A stretch of 64,000 bases of DNA, from positions 168,498 to 232,497 of the forward strand of contig NZ_BCQJ01000004.1 in the NCBI RefSeq assembly GCF_001544375.1, in the 5' to 3' direction. A program made the position numbers and the translations under genes. Positions within the stretch are counted from its first letter, which is position 1, and every line of letters begins with the position of its first letter. Shown piece after piece: positions 1 to 9,420 of the stretch. The notes under the pieces are model-generated. The model made no database searches and had not been told where the DNA came from. It saw only the letters and a list, made by a program, of their open reading frames with translations. Origin of the DNA: Enterococcus canis NBRC 100695. GTDB taxonomy: Bacteria; Bacillota; Bacilli; Lactobacillales; Enterococcaceae.

Positions 1-93
1 ATGCAACACATAATTCTTGTAGTTGATAGGACCACAAGCATTGCAGCCACCTTCTGTGATATATTCTTTACTCGTTATCTTGATGGTTTCCAT
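1..93 (-). CDS. N-terminal fragment of an unrecognised protein, cut by the window start
   Basis: Thirty-one codons are visible, starting at the ATG at 93-91 and running off the left edge. A GAGGTG ribosome binding site lies about seven bases before the ATG. The peptide begins METIKITSKEYI and contains a CxxC pair (CNAC) at residues 17-20, which could be a metal or disulfide site. An alternative ATG at 98 runs into a stop within a few codons. I do not recognise the family and the rest of the gene is outside the window. Confidence 0.55.
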   Translation of the reverse strand, partial: METIKITSKEYITEGGCNACGPINYKNYVLH

Positions 94-140
94 TTCATCA
101 CCTCGCGGTCATTATACCCTTTTTTCGGCAGTTCGTTAAG

Positions 141-1079
141 TCAGCTTTGACGAATTAACTGTATGATTTTCTCCGTCGCATCGGCGCCTTCTGGGGTTGG
201 TAGTAATGGGAAAACATGCATCATATCCTGATAGGTCAAAACCTTGACGGGTAATTGCTGCCGTTGCGCTATTTCTTGATAACGCAAAGCGTCACCATGT
301 AAGATGTCATGGGTACCGGTAAAAATTGTCACCGGCGGCAAATCAGCCAGCGGACCATATAAAGGACTCACTAAAGGGTCCGTTGGCGCTAGTGGTTCAG
401 CATAAATAGCCCCCTGCTCCCGTAACCGATCCGCTTCCAGCATAGGATCATTAGGCTGCAATTGTAAAATCAACGAATCTGTCATGGTAATATCCAACCA
501 GGGCGAAATGAAAATGGCTTGTTGCGGCAAAGGTAGCTTTGCTTGCCGTAATTGTTGTAATAGCGCCAAGCCTAAACCAGCCCCTGCAGAATCCCCCATC
601 AAAATAATTTTTTCCGCCGGGGTTTCAGCCAAAAGCGCTTGATAGCGTTCCATTACCATGCGATGGGCATCTTGAGCATGATAGGCGGGCGCCTTCGGAT
701 AAACCGGCAAAATAATGCGGGCTTGCAGCTGTTCTGCCACTTGATTCAGCCACTTAAAATGAAAACTAGCCGGTGGAGCCCAGTAGGCACCGCCGTGTAA
801 GTAAAAAATTGTATACTCTGACCAGTCATTATAAGGGATTAATTCAAAGGTATCCCGAAAATCACGATAAAGCTTGTAAGGATAGTTGCGGGCGCTTTTA
901 GGCAGTTCATAAGCCCTTAAACTATTTTCAAAAGACTCAGCATACGAGCGCTTAGGAAAAATCGGTAAATGGCGAACGGCTTGTTCCACTAGGCGGCTTT
1001 TAGGGCTAGGGTGTTGAGGCAGGCGGCTCCACAAATAACCACCTAAAGCTAAGCCAGCCAACCAATATCTTTTCTTCAT
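141..1079 (-). CDS. alpha/beta hydrolase of the hormone-sensitive-lipase/esterase type
   Basis: Predicted 312-residue carboxylesterase-like hydrolase. The HSL-family oxyanion motif HGGAYW lies at about residues 95-100, the nucleophile elbow GDSAG has its serine at about 164, and the later THD and MMHVF motifs supply plausible Asp and His of the triad. The N-terminus (residues 4-20) is hydrophobic and probably anchors the protein in the membrane facing the cytosol or outside; no clear cleavage site is seen. I place the start at the ATG at 1079 because an AGGTGAGG ribosome binding site precedes it; a longer reading frame to 1109 exists but lacks such a site. It follows the aspS terminator and is probably transcribed separately. 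The natural substrate is unknown. Confidence 0.8.
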   Translation of the reverse strand: MKKRYWLAGLALGGYLWSRLPQHPSPKSRLVEQAVRHLPIFPKRSYAESFENSLRAYELPKSARNYPYKLYRDFRDTFELIPYNDWSEYTIFYLHGGAYWAPPASFHFKWLNQVAEQLQARIILPVYPKAPAYHAQDAHRMVMERYQALLAETPAEKIILMGDSAGAGLGLALLQQLRQAKLPLPQQAIFISPWLDITMTDSLILQLQPNDPMLEADRLREQGAIYAEPLAPTDPLVSPLYGPLADLPPVTIFTGTHDILHGDALRYQEIAQRQQLPVKVLTYQDMMHVFPLLPTPEGADATEKIIQLIRQS

Positions 1080-1144
1080 CTGTCTCACCTCACCTTTATG
1101 ATACCGCACTTTGCTTATTTTCCATAAGTGAAATACCCTACTAA

Positions 1145-1174
1145 AAAAAGAGCCCGCTTGCGCGGGACTCTTTT
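1145..1174 (-). terminator. rho-independent terminator after aspS
   Basis: On the minus strand the stem GAGTCCCGC / GCGGGCTC with a short loop is followed by a run of seven T. It overlaps the aspS stop codon and ends the hisS-aspS transcript. Confidence 0.8.
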
Positions 1175-2939
1175 ATTCTTCCACTGAGGTTACATCTAAG
1201 TTCAATTCAAATAATTGTAATGGTGAAACCGGACTTGGTGCTTCCGTCATAGGATCCATGGCTTTGCCATTTTTAGGGAACGCGATGACTTCCCGGATAT
1301 TATCTTTACCTGCCAACAACATTACTAAACGGTCCAATCCCAAGGCAATACCGCCGTGTGGAGGGAACCCATAGTCTAAGGCTTCTAATAAGAAACCAAA
1401 TTGCTCTTCGGCAGCTTCTTTCGTAAAGCCTAAAGTAGCAAACATTTGCTCTTGGACTTCACGCTGATAAATCCGCAAAGAACCGCCCCCTAATTCATAA
1501 CCATTCAAGACAACGTCATAGGCTTCTGCGTGGACTTTCCCTGGATCTGTGGCTAATAGTGGAATATGTTCCGCTTTTGGCAAAGTGAAAGGATGATGTG
1601 CTGACACATAGCGGCCGGCTTCTTCATCGTATTCTAAAAGCGGCCAATCAACGACCCACAAGAAGTTGAATTTACTTTCATCAATCAAGCCTAACTCTTT
1701 AGCAAGACGAGTCCGTACTGCGCCTAAAGCCGCAGCCACGATGGCTGGTTGATCAGCAGCAAACATCAGTAAATCGCCTGGTTCAGCGTCCATGGCAGTT
1801 ACAATGGCGTCACCGGCTTCAGTCAAGAATTTAGCGATCGGTCCTTTTAGACCATCGGCTTCCACTTTGACCCAAGCTAAACCTTTGGCGCCAAATTGAC
1901 CGACATATTGGCCTAGTTGATCCATATCTTTACGAGAATAGTTAGCAGCCGCCCCTTTGGCGTTGATTGCCTTAACTTGACCGCCATTTTCCAGCGCCAT
2001 TTGGAATACTTTAAAGTCAACGTCTTTAACTGTTTCAGATAAGTCTACTAGTTCCATCTCAAAACGAGTATCTGGTTTGTCGCTACCATAACGGCTCATG
2101 GCTTCGTCATAGTTCATACGTGGGAATGGCAGTGGAATTTCCACGTTCAAGGCTTCCCGCATCACTTTGGCTAACATTTCTTCTGTGAAGGTTTGAATTT
2201 CTTCTGGCGTTAAGAAAGTCGTTTCAATATCGATTTGGGTAAATTCTGGTTGTCGGTCCCCCCGCAAGTCTTCATCACGGAAACATTTAACAATTTGATA
2301 GTAGCGGTCAAAACCGGCCCCCATCAATAGCTGTTTGATGATTTGAGGCGACTGTGGCAATGCATAGAAATGCCCCGCATGGATTCGTGAAGGCACCAAG
2401 TAGTCCCGCGCACCTTCTGGCGTTGATTTCGCCAAGTAAGGTGTTTCCACATCCATAAAATCATGGTCATCTAAATAATGACGGACTGATTTCGTCACTT
2501 GGTGGCGCAGCTTAAAGTTTTGCAGCATAGAGGGACGGCGCAAATCTAAGTAACGGTATTTCATCCGTAGGTCGTCATTAACATTGTTGTCGTCTTCAAT
2601 TAGGAATGGCGGGTTTTTCGCTTGGTTCAAGATCACGATCTCGTCCGCAATCAGCTCAAAGGCTCCTGTCTTCATCTTGTTGTTAACAGCTTCTGGCGTC
2701 CGGTTAGCTAATTTGCCGCGGACCTCTAAGACAAATTCGCTCCGACAAGTATCAGCGACTTCCCAAGCTTCTTTAGCATGCTCAGGATTGAAGACAACTT
2801 GGACAATGCCTTCGCGGTCGCGCAAATCGATAAAAATCAAGCCACCTAAATCACGGCGCTTTTGCACCCATCCTTTTAATGTCAGTTCCTGTCCGACTAA
2901 CTCTTGGCTGACTTCGCCACAATAAACGGTTCTTTCCAT
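1173..2939 (-). CDS. aspS: aspartyl-tRNA synthetase
   Basis: Class II aminoacyl-tRNA synthetase, 588 residues, charging tRNA-Asp in the cytoplasm. The order is an N-terminal OB-fold anticodon-binding domain (about 1-110), the catalytic core with RYLDLRRP and the [16 protein letters not shown] motif 2 region, a bacterial GAD insertion in the middle, and motif 3 [13 protein letters not shown] near the C-terminus. Length is normal for bacterial AspRS. I choose the ATG at 2939: the AGGAG site formed by the end of hisS is eight bases away, whereas it would abut the GTG at 2948. It lies eleven bases downstream of hisS and is cotranscribed with it under the T-box leader at 4271-4500. Confidence 0.96.
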   Translation of the reverse strand: MERTVYCGEVSQELVGQELTLKGWVQKRRDLGGLIFIDLRDREGIVQVVFNPEHAKEAWEVADTCRSEFVLEVRGKLANRTPEAVNNKMKTGAFELIADEIVILNQAKNPPFLIEDDNNVNDDLRMKYRYLDLRRPSMLQNFKLRHQVTKSVRHYLDDHDFMDVETPYLAKSTPEGARDYLVPSRIHAGHFYALPQSPQIIKQLLMGAGFDRYYQIVKCFRDEDLRGDRQPEFTQIDIETTFLTPEEIQTFTEEMLAKVMREALNVEIPLPFPRMNYDEAMSRYGSDKPDTRFEMELVDLSETVKDVDFKVFQMALENGGQVKAINAKGAAANYSRKDMDQLGQYVGQFGAKGLAWVKVEADGLKGPIAKFLTEAGDAIVTAMDAEPGDLLMFAADQPAIVAAALGAVRTRLAKELGLIDESKFNFLWVVDWPLLEYDEEAGRYVSAHHPFTLPKAEHIPLLATDPGKVHAEAYDVVLNGYELGGGSLRIYQREVQEQMFATLGFTKEAAEEQFGFLLEALDYGFPPHGGIALGLDRLVMLLAGKDNIREVIAFPKNGKAMDPMTEAPSPVSPLQLFELNLDVTSVEE

Positions 2940-2950
2940 TTTCTTCACTC

Positions 2951-4249
2951 CTATTCAAACATGATGGTGGTCATTTCGTCATAAATCTCATCAAAGGTTG
3001 CATAAACGTCCGCTAAAGCATAGGTTTGCTCATGACCAGAAGTCATGTTTTTGATTTTGACTTGGCCTTGGGCTAGTTCATCTTCCCCTAAAGTAAAGAC
3101 CAACTTTGCATTTAACTTATTGGCTGTCTTAAATTGGGCTTTTGCTTTGCGGTTCAAGAAATCGCGATCAGCCGAAAAGCCGAAGCCGCGAATTGCTTGA
3201 ACTAATTTCAAGCTTTCCATGTTGGTGGCTTCACCTAAGCCCACCACATAAGCGTCTAATTCTTCAATTACTGGGATAATAACTTCTTCTGCTTCTAAAG
3301 TCAGCAAGACCCGTTCAATCCCCATGGCAAAACCAAAGGCTGGGGTAGCCGGGCCACCTAGCTCTTCTACCAAGTGATCATAACGGCCACCAGCACAAAT
3401 CGTTGTTTGGGTCCCTAGCCCTTTGGCATCATTCATGATTTCAAAAATTGTGTGGGAATAATAATCTAAGCCCCGCACCATGTTGCTATCCACCACAAAA
3501 GGAATCGACAAACTCGCTAACATACTCTTGACCGCTTCAAAATGCGCCCGGCTGGTTTCGTTTAAGTAGTCTAAAATCGATGGCGCTTGCGCCACGACTT
3601 TTTTATCTTTAGGATCCTTACTATCTAAAACGCGCAGCGGATTTTCCCGCAAACGTCGTTGTGAATCTTGGCTTAATTCCGCTTCAAAAGGCAATAAATA
3701 ATCAATCAGCGCTTGCCGATAGGCTTGCCGACTTTCTTTGTCTCCTAATGAATTGATTACTAAGGAAACATGTTTAATGCCTAATTGCTTGAAAAAGTCT
3801 AACGCCATCGCCATTGATTCCACATCCACCGCGGGATTAGCCGAACCAAAGGCTTCCACCCCGATTTGATGGAATTGTCGCAAACGGCCAGCTTGCGGAC
3901 GTTCATAGCGGAACATAGGCCCAACATAAAACATTTTGTAGGGTTTCGTATACTCGGGACCGTATAATTTATTTTCGACAAACGAACGAACGATGGGGGC
4001 AGTGCCTTCTGGTCGCAAGGTAACGTGACGCTCCCCTTTATCATAGAAATCATACATCTCTTTTGAAACGATGTCGGTCGTATCCCCGACACTACGGGCA
4101 ATCACTTCGTAATGCTCAAAAATGGGTGTCCGAATTTCTTGGTATTGATAGTCGCGGAACAACAAACGGGCCGTTTCTTCAATAAACTGCCACTTTTCCG
4201 AAGCGCCAGGCAAAATGTCATTGGTTCCTTTTGGTCGTTGATAATTCAT
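2951..4249 (-). CDS. hisS: histidyl-tRNA synthetase
   Basis: Class II synthetase of 432 residues charging tRNA-His. It starts with the typical [13 protein letters not shown], has motif 2 ([17 protein letters not shown]), the histidine-specific loop [14 protein letters not shown] and motif 3 [13 protein letters not shown], then a C-terminal anticodon-binding domain. I prefer the ATG at 4249, nine bases after the AGAGAGG site, over the in-frame ATG at 4258 that touches that site. It is the first gene of the hisS-aspS operon, so supply of both synthetases is set by the T-box leader upstream. Confidence 0.96.
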   Translation of the reverse strand: MNYQRPKGTNDILPGASEKWQFIEETARLLFRDYQYQEIRTPIFEHYEVIARSVGDTTDIVSKEMYDFYDKGERHVTLRPEGTAPIVRSFVENKLYGPEYTKPYKMFYVGPMFRYERPQAGRLRQFHQIGVEAFGSANPAVDVESMAMALDFFKQLGIKHVSLVINSLGDKESRQAYRQALIDYLLPFEAELSQDSQRRLRENPLRVLDSKDPKDKKVVAQAPSILDYLNETSRAHFEAVKSMLASLSIPFVVDSNMVRGLDYYSHTIFEIMNDAKGLGTQTTICAGGRYDHLVEELGGPATPAFGFAMGIERVLLTLEAEEVIIPVIEELDAYVVGLGEATNMESLKLVQAIRGFGFSADRDFLNRKAKAQFKTANKLNAKLVFTLGEDELAQGQVKIKNMTSGHEQTYALADVYATFDEIYDEMTTIMFE

Positions 4250-4270
4250 TTTCTTCATCCTCTCTGTGAA

Positions 4271-4500
4271 TACAAAAAAGCCCGTCCTTTGTTAAACAAA
4301 GGACGAGCGACAATGCACACGCGGTACCACCTAAATTGGGAAAAAATCCCCTCTTTTACGATTAACGCTCGTGAACGGAGTGGCTTTGCACACACTCTTC
4401 TCCAGAATGTCTTTCATTATAAAGAATACATGTCCCTGCTTTCAGCCACGGCAGGTCCTCTCTTAAGCACGCCCTATAACTACTCTTTCTTTCACTGAAT
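4271..4500 (-). promoter_or_regulatory. T-box leader of hisS-aspS
   Basis: Read on the minus strand the leader has an AGAGAGGACC element, a stem I region, the T-box core AGGTGGTACCGCG (about 4320-4332, preceded by AATTT) and then a terminator stem CGTCCTTTG / CAAAGGACG (4283-4305) followed by a T run (4274-4279). In this RNA family, uncharged tRNA pairs with the specifier and with the T-box bulge and prevents termination. The best specifier candidate I see is GAC (Asp) at 4411-4409, in a GAAAGACATTCTGGAG context where the codon is followed by A; I see no CAC His codon placed equally well. The class is certain, the specifier is inference. Confidence 0.93.
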
Positions 4501-4516
4501 CTTGATATTATTTATA

Positions 4517-4545
4517 AACTTACAAGATAGTGTCAGGAAAGTCAA
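4517..4545 (-). promoter_or_regulatory. promoter of the hisS-aspS T-box transcript
   Basis: TTGACT (-35, 4545-4540), 17-bp spacer, TAAGTT (-10, 4522-4517), directly upstream of the T-box leader. Confidence 0.6.
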
Positions 4546-4583
4546 GTCCCAACCTTACTTTTGTTGCCTGGCAGTCAGTTTGA

Positions 4584-6194
4584 TTAGATGCCTTCTGAAA
4601 GATCCCGTTGTCGGTAGCCAACATAACCTAATAGGAAAAGGCCAATGCTGATTAAAGTGATCACTACAAAGGGAACCCATTCAAAATCAGCTACTGGCAG
4701 CTGCGGCAACCAGCTTTGAATCGCCGTTTTTAAAAACCAATCAGGTAAATCCAAGATACCATCAAAGTAATTCAACAATAGTGAATAGGCTAAGTAAGCA
4801 TAAATTACTTTGCCGGCCCCTGGTAGCCAACCTAAGGACACCGCCGCCAAACCAGTAAAGAAGAGGACAGCTGGTAAGAAGTTGAAGCCCGCGGCTAGAA
4901 AATCTGACATGGATAAGGTACTATCCCCCATCACAGCCAAAGCCGCGCCGCCTAAGCCACCTGCCGTCAACAGAATACCCAGCGCTCCCATCACAATTGC
5001 TAAGAAAATGGTGGTCCAATACCACTTACCGCGACTGACTTTTGTCGCAAATAACTGGCTAAGGTGGCCGCGATTTTCTTCAGCTGCTAACTTATTGACT
5101 AAAACAATTGGTAAAATAGCTGCTAAGCCCACTAAGATCAGCATAATCGTACTAGTAAAGGAGGCTTCTAGAGAAACGCCTGACTGCGTAAACATTTGTT
5201 TTAGCAAATCATTACTTTCCAAAAAGGTTTGCATATCACCATAAATCGACCCATAGGCTGCCCCTAATAAGACAAAGGCCACTAACCAGCTGATAATAAC
5301 GCCTCGATTCAGACGTAGTAGTAGACCTGGTACTGAAAGCAAGGTCGCTTTCGCGTGGGCGCGCCCTTCCCGCTCAGGCAAATAGCCGGCCCCCATATCA
5401 CGACGACTTTCCAACAGAAAGGCAACCCCCGTCATAACTACACTGAATACTAAGCCATAAAGTAGTGGCTTACTATCGTTATTGGTGAAGGGATGGGTTA
5501 AATAAGTCCACCCCATGGGATTCCAATAAGACCAGTCGATATTCGTGACATCACTACTAGCTCGTAACGTATAGAGTACGCCCACAATGGCCAGGCTAAC
5601 TCCGGTAGCGCCAGAACTATTAGGCATGATTTGTGCAAATACTAGCGCAATTACCCCACCTAAAAGGCCCGCTAAACCAACAGAGGCCCCAAAAAGATAA
5701 GCGCCACCCGCCTCCATGGAAGTGACTCCAAAGCTAGTCATTAAAGTGCCAATAAAGGCCGCCAATAGTAGATTGATCAACACTACTTCTACCAAAACGG
5801 CGAAGGAGTTGGCTAAACGTCCTACTTGGAAGGAGCGAACCAATTCCGTTAAGCCCAAGTCTTCCTCTTTACGGGTATGACTCACCACATGCAGGGCACT
5901 GATAATCATGGCAAATAATCCTGAAAAAAGCAGCATTTCATTGGCATACATGGCACCAACTGTATAATCTGCAGCTTGTGTCACCGGCGAAGGTCCAATC
6001 ATTGCCACCATCGCGGGGTTTTGCATTGTCTCATACATTCCCTGCAAGCCTTGACCTTTGGCTAGCTCTTCAAAGGCCGGCACAAAGCCGCCGGTAAAAA
6101 GACCTAGACCAGCTATCCAAAATAGTATTTTCTTCCAATCACGCTTTAAATACTGCCATAGCAGTACGCTCCAACGAGCAAAATTTTCCGTCAT
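4584..6194 (-). CDS. ABC transporter permease, polyketide/antibiotic-exporter type
   Basis: A 536-residue integral membrane protein with roughly twelve hydrophobic segments arranged as two similar halves, as in the large ABC permeases annotated as exporters of polyketide antibiotics. The first half carries a large loop with AMIGPSPVTQAADYTVGAMYANEM, typical of that family. The start at 6194 has a GGAGGAAGAG ribosome binding site. It follows the ATPase gene by 18 bases and the two form one transport unit in the membrane. The divergent TetR-type gene at 7296 is the likely regulator. Substrate unknown; drug or lipid export is a family-based guess. Confidence 0.85.
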   Translation of the reverse strand: MTENFARWSVLLWQYLKRDWKKILFWIAGLGLFTGGFVPAFEELAKGQGLQGMYETMQNPAMVAMIGPSPVTQAADYTVGAMYANEMLLFSGLFAMIISALHVVSHTRKEEDLGLTELVRSFQVGRLANSFAVLVEVVLINLLLAAFIGTLMTSFGVTSMEAGGAYLFGASVGLAGLLGGVIALVFAQIMPNSSGATGVSLAIVGVLYTLRASSDVTNIDWSYWNPMGWTYLTHPFTNNDSKPLLYGLVFSVVMTGVAFLLESRRDMGAGYLPEREGRAHAKATLLSVPGLLLRLNRGVIISWLVAFVLLGAAYGSIYGDMQTFLESNDLLKQMFTQSGVSLEASFTSTIMLILVGLAAILPIVLVNKLAAEENRGHLSQLFATKVSRGKWYWTTIFLAIVMGALGILLTAGGLGGAALAVMGDSTLSMSDFLAAGFNFLPAVLFFTGLAAVSLGWLPGAGKVIYAYLAYSLLLNYFDGILDLPDWFLKTAIQSWLPQLPVADFEWVPFVVITLISIGLFLLGYVGYRQRDLSEGI

Positions 6195-6212
6195 GTCTCT
6201 TCCTCCGTCCCG

Positions 6213-7094
6213 CTAACCTTGATAATGCCGCATGAAAAGATCTTCCAGTGTCGGCGGCACAGCTTCAAATTTCGTCACATCAAGTTTTGCGGCAGCAGCT
6301 AGGATTCCATTGATTTCTTGGTTATCTGCCGAGAAGGTCGCCTGTTTAGCGGTCAATTTCAAATCATGAACTCCCGGAACTTGTGCCAAGGTATTCAAGT
6401 CCCCTTTAGCGGCAATTGTGACTGTCGAACGGGTTAAGTGGCGCAATTCTTCTAAAGCACCAGTTTCTACCACCCGTCCTTGACGAATGATAACCACCTT
6501 ATCGGCCAGCCGTTCGACTTCGCTTAAAATATGGGAAGACAATAAGATGGCTTTGCCTGCCTGTTTGATTTTTGCTACTTCTTCTTGGAAAACAGCCTCC
6601 ATTAATGGGTCCAAACCGGAAGTTGGTTCATCAAAAATATACAATTCAGACTCTACTGCTAAAGCCGCAATCAAGCCCACTTTTTGGCGATTTCCCTTTG
6701 AATAACCTTTGGCTTTTTTCTTGGGATCTAACTCAAAACGTTCAATTAGATAATCCCGCTTAGCCGGATCCCCTTGACCATGCAGTTTCATAAATAGATC
6801 AATAATCTCGCCACCAGTCAAACTGCCCCATAAAGACACGTCTCCCGGTACATAAGAAATATTTTTGTGGATAGCAAGACTATCCCGCCAAACATCTTTA
6901 CCAAAAATAGTTGCTTCCCCGGCATCCCGCTGAATAATCCCTAAAAGTGTGCGAATTGTGGTTGATTTGCCCGCACCATTGGGACCGATGAAGCCCACCA
7001 CTTCTCCCGGATTGACGGAAAATGACACATCATGCAATGCCGTAAATTTTCCAAATTTCTTTTGCAGCCCTTGAACTTTTACCATTTCTCCCAT
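6213..7094 (-). CDS. ABC transporter ATP-binding protein
   Basis: A 293-residue nucleotide-binding subunit that powers the permease encoded just downstream. Walker A is GPNGAGKST at residues 37-45, the signature is YSKGNRQK and Walker B is LYIFDEPTSGLD, followed by the switch histidine in LLSSHILSEVE. The C-terminal third is a DUF4162-like extension found in drug-export ATPases. I place the start at the ATG at 7094, eight to nine bases after AAGGGAG. The longer in-frame extension to 7202 is rejected because the promoter (-35 at 7190-7185, -10 at 7167-7162) lies inside it. Confidence 0.9.
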   Translation of the reverse strand: MGEMVKVQGLQKKFGKFTALHDVSFSVNPGEVVGFIGPNGAGKSTTIRTLLGIIQRDAGEATIFGKDVWRDSLAIHKNISYVPGDVSLWGSLTGGEIIDLFMKLHGQGDPAKRDYLIERFELDPKKKAKGYSKGNRQKVGLIAALAVESELYIFDEPTSGLDPLMEAVFQEEVAKIKQAGKAILLSSHILSEVERLADKVVIIRQGRVVETGALEELRHLTRSTVTIAAKGDLNTLAQVPGVHDLKLTAKQATFSADNQEINGILAAAAKLDVTKFEAVPPTLEDLFMRHYQG

Positions 7095-7161
7095 TTTTAA
7101 GACTCCCTTGATATTCGTTCTATGATCCGTTAATTTTAAACTATATCCATCTAACGAGTTC

Positions 7162-7190
7162 ATAATATCTCTTTCTAGCAGACTAGTCAA
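7162..7190 (-). promoter_or_regulatory. promoter of the ABC exporter operon with candidate TetR operator
   Basis: Minus-strand TTGACT (7190-7185), 17-bp spacer, TATTAT (7167-7162). The -10 lies within a 16-bp element, gttcataatatctctt on the plus strand (7158-7173), that is repeated exactly at 7230-7245 beside the tetR promoter. This suggests that one repressor binds both sites. Confidence 0.65.
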
Positions 7191-7223
7191 CGAAAACAGC
7201 AAGTATTTTAAACTATTTTTTCA

Positions 7224-7262
7224 TTTACAGTTCATAATATCTCTTATATAATAGGAAGAGAT
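7224..7262 (+). promoter_or_regulatory. tetR promoter overlapped by an inverted repeat
   Basis: TTTACA (7224-7229), 17-bp spacer, TATAAT (7247-7252). An inverted repeat ATCTCTT (7239-7245) / AAGAGAT (7256-7262) straddles the -10. The left arm belongs to the 16-bp direct repeat shared with the ABC promoter. The placement fits autorepression by the TetR-type protein. Confidence 0.65.
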
Positions 7263-7295
7263 TTTCCAACTATTGATGAAAGCAGGCGAATTCTA

Positions 7296-7895
7296 ATGAA
7301 TGGTTTTGAAAAACGAGCAGCTGCGAAGCAACGCCAGATTTTAGAGGCGGCTTTTCAATTGATGAATACGGAAAGCGGCGTCGATAATCTGACTATGGAT
7401 AAAGTCGCCCAGCTGGCCCACGTTTCAAAGGCAACCGTCTTCAAATATTTTCAAAGCAAAGAAAATTTGATTCAAGCCGTCTTTAAGGATTTTTTAGAGA
7501 CTATGAAACAGGAATCTATGGCAATTATCAACGCGCAATTACCTTTTGAAGAAACCATCATGGCTACTAGCCGTTACGAACTGGATAAATTTGAAACAAC
7601 CCAACGCCGTTTTTTTATTGATTTAATGGACACCTTGACGGCGGAAGGCCCCCAAGGTCAAACCCTAATCCATGAGGAATACACCCAGCAAAGTCTCCAA
7701 GTCATGCTAGAATTATTCCACCGTGGCCGCAAAGAAGGCAAGGTAGACCTAAAATATTCCGATGAATTTCTATTGCTCTATTTCCAAGCACTCGTTGAAG
7801 GGCTCTCTTCACCTTTGATCTATTCCCGCATCTTACCGTATACCGCCGAATGGGTAGAGGTTTTGTTAAAAGGCATCGCCCCTGCTCCTAAATAG
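7296..7895 (+). CDS. TetR/AcrR-family transcriptional regulator
   Basis: A 199-residue cytoplasmic repressor candidate. The N-terminal helix-turn-helix spans about residues 33-61 (LTMDKVAQLAHVSKATVFKYFQSKENLI), followed by the variable ligand-binding helical domain. It is transcribed divergently from the ABC exporter pair at 4584-7094, and both promoters carry the same 16-bp element over the -10 region, so it most likely represses itself and the exporter until a ligand binds. The inducer is unknown. Its 3' end shares a bidirectional terminator with efp. Confidence 0.9.
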   Translation: MNGFEKRAAAKQRQILEAAFQLMNTESGVDNLTMDKVAQLAHVSKATVFKYFQSKENLIQAVFKDFLETMKQESMAIINAQLPFEETIMATSRYELDKFETTQRRFFIDLMDTLTAEGPQGQTLIHEEYTQQSLQVMLELFHRGRKEGKVDLKYSDEFLLLYFQALVEGLSSPLIYSRILPYTAEWVEVLLKGIAPAPK

Positions 7896-7934
7896 AAAAA
7901 AGTCTTGGGTCACTATAATGGCCCAAGACTTTTT
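7896..7934. terminator. bidirectional terminator between tetR and efp
   Basis: Stem AGTCTTGGGT / GCCCAAGACT (7901-7930) flanked by an A run on the left and a T run on the right, so it can serve both converging genes. Confidence 0.85.
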
Positions 7935-7935
7935 G

Positions 7936-8499
7936 TTATTTAGCGGCGCGTTTTAAATACGTACCTTCTTGTGTATTAATTTCTAACAATTCATCCGTTT
8001 CAATGAAATCTGGCACGTTGACTACTAAGCCGGTTTCCATTGTGGCTGGTTTACCAGAACCGGTAACCGTTGCGCCTTTGATGGATGGCTGCGTTTCAAC
8101 TACGCGTAAAACCACCGTCGTTGGCAGTTGCAGACCAATCACTTCGCTACCGAAGAATTGGATCTTCACTTCCATGTTTTCCAAGATATATTTCATTTCT
8201 TCCGCTACGGTTTCCACCGGGATCTCATATTGTTCATAGGTTTCTAGATCCATGAAGAACGCCATATCGTCCATTGTGTACAAATATTGAACCGGTTTCG
8301 TGTCGATATGGGCTTTTTCAAATTTTTCGTCAGGACGCAAAGTTGTGTCATAAGTCGCCCCAGTCCGAACGTCGCGTAATTTCATACGCATAACGGTATT
8401 CCCTTTACCAGGTTTGTGGTGGCTGGCATCTAATACTTTGATTAATTTGCCGTCTTGGACAAATGTCATACCAGCTCTTAAATCACTTGCTGCAATCAT
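7936..8499 (-). CDS. efp: translation elongation factor P
   Basis: EF-P, 187 residues, which relieves ribosome stalling at polyproline stretches. The KOW-like N-terminal domain contains the exposed loop HHKPGKGNT, placing the modifiable lysine at position 32; in Bacillus the same residue carries 5-aminopentanol. Two OB-fold domains follow, with the signature [27 protein letters not shown] at the end. Length and start (ATG at 8499, AAAGGAG site) are standard. It appears to be monocistronic between the tetR terminator and the MerR-type gene. Confidence 0.96.
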   Translation of the reverse strand: MIAASDLRAGMTFVQDGKLIKVLDASHHKPGKGNTVMRMKLRDVRTGATYDTTLRPDEKFEKAHIDTKPVQYLYTMDDMAFFMDLETYEQYEIPVETVAEEMKYILENMEVKIQFFGSEVIGLQLPTTVVLRVVETQPSIKGATVTGSGKPATMETGLVVNVPDFIETDELLEINTQEGTYLKRAAK

Positions 8500-8572
8500 C
8501 TTTACATTCTCCTTTGTTGGTTATGATCCTCACTCATTGTAGCAAAAGAGCGGGCTAGTAGCTAGCAAAGAT

Positions 8573-9409
8573 TCATTGATTGCGAGGCTTAACCGGCAAC
8601 ATCACCTCAAAAACTTGCTGCTCGCGGTTGGCTGCGGCAGTTTCATCTTGCCACAAAAGCTCCCAAATATCGCCATCAATCACTAATTCATGGGTTTCTA
8701 GATAACGCCGGAAACGGTCATTGAAGGTGGTTAGCTGGTGGAGTTCATCCCGCGTAAAACCAGAAACGTAGGTCCCGGCTGGTCGCTGCAGGATCTGCTC
8801 CTTAGGATAGCGAGATAACCGTTCTTCCGGCAGCTTTACCAAAGCACGATAAGGCGCAGCATGAAAATTCTGCTGCTGGAAATAGCGCCCTTCTGACATA
8901 AAACCGATGGGATGTCCGCTAAATAAGTCACGGGCCTCTACCAACGAATAGAAGCGCGTATACACTTCAAAGGTATTCATCTCATCGACATTCTCGATCC
9001 ATTCTGAAGCCAGAAAATACTCAGCTGGGCGATAATTATAGGTCAATTCCTCAAAATCAAGCTGCGCTAATTTTTCATAACGAGCCAAATAGCCATCAAT
9101 GGCCGTTCTCGTTTCCTGCAATTTTTGGATCTTTCGATCGATTTTTGCCCGTTGCCGCGTAAATTCTTTTTGTGCGTAGGCCGGATTGCGGTTTTTCAAA
9201 AACTGACGGATATCCTGTAGCGGCATACCTAAAGCCCGCAAAATCAGTAACAGGTCTAACTCCTCATACTGCTCAATTCCATAATAGCGGTAGCCATTTT
9301 CACCAATTTGAGTGGGTTTAAATAGATTGATTTCATCATAATAAAGTAGTGTTCGGCGGCTAACGCCGGCATAAGCGGCCATTTCACTAATAGAAAGTAG
9401 ACGTTTCAT
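8573..9409 (-). CDS. MerR-family regulator with a C-terminal effector domain
   Basis: A 278-residue regulator. The N-terminal winged helix-turn-helix begins LLSISEMAAYAGVSRRTLLYYDEINLFKPTQIGENGYRYY, as in MerR/BmrR/TipA-type proteins, followed by a dimerisation coiled coil (about 75-115) and a C-terminal domain of about 150 residues resembling GyrI-like multidrug-binding domains. The ATG at 9409 has GGAGG close by; the frame extension to 9478 runs back through the promoter and is not used. It is divergent from a heterodimeric multidrug ABC exporter whose promoter has the 19-bp spacer typical of MerR activation. It therefore probably activates the exporter on binding a drug-like ligand. Confidence 0.9.
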   Translation of the reverse strand: MKRLLSISEMAAYAGVSRRTLLYYDEINLFKPTQIGENGYRYYGIEQYEELDLLLILRALGMPLQDIRQFLKNRNPAYAQKEFTRQRAKIDRKIQKLQETRTAIDGYLARYEKLAQLDFEELTYNYRPAEYFLASEWIENVDEMNTFEVYTRFYSLVEARDLFSGHPIGFMSEGRYFQQQNFHAAPYRALVKLPEERLSRYPKEQILQRPAGTYVSGFTRDELHQLTTFNDRFRRYLETHELVIDGDIWELLWQDETAAANREQQVFEVMLPVKPRNQ

Positions 9410-9420
9410 GAAAAACCTCC

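Noticed and set aside
2584..2925. 113-codon frame on the plus strand inside aspS
   Set aside because: It is a shadow of the aspS coding strand, with no ribosome site and no recognisable protein.
4112..4498. 128-codon frame across the start of hisS and its leader
   Set aside because: It runs antisense through the T-box leader and hisS start; the T-box explains this DNA.
7095..7202. N-terminal extension of the ABC ATPase to 7202
   Set aside because: The promoter lies within the extension, and the ATG at 7094 has a well-spaced ribosome site.
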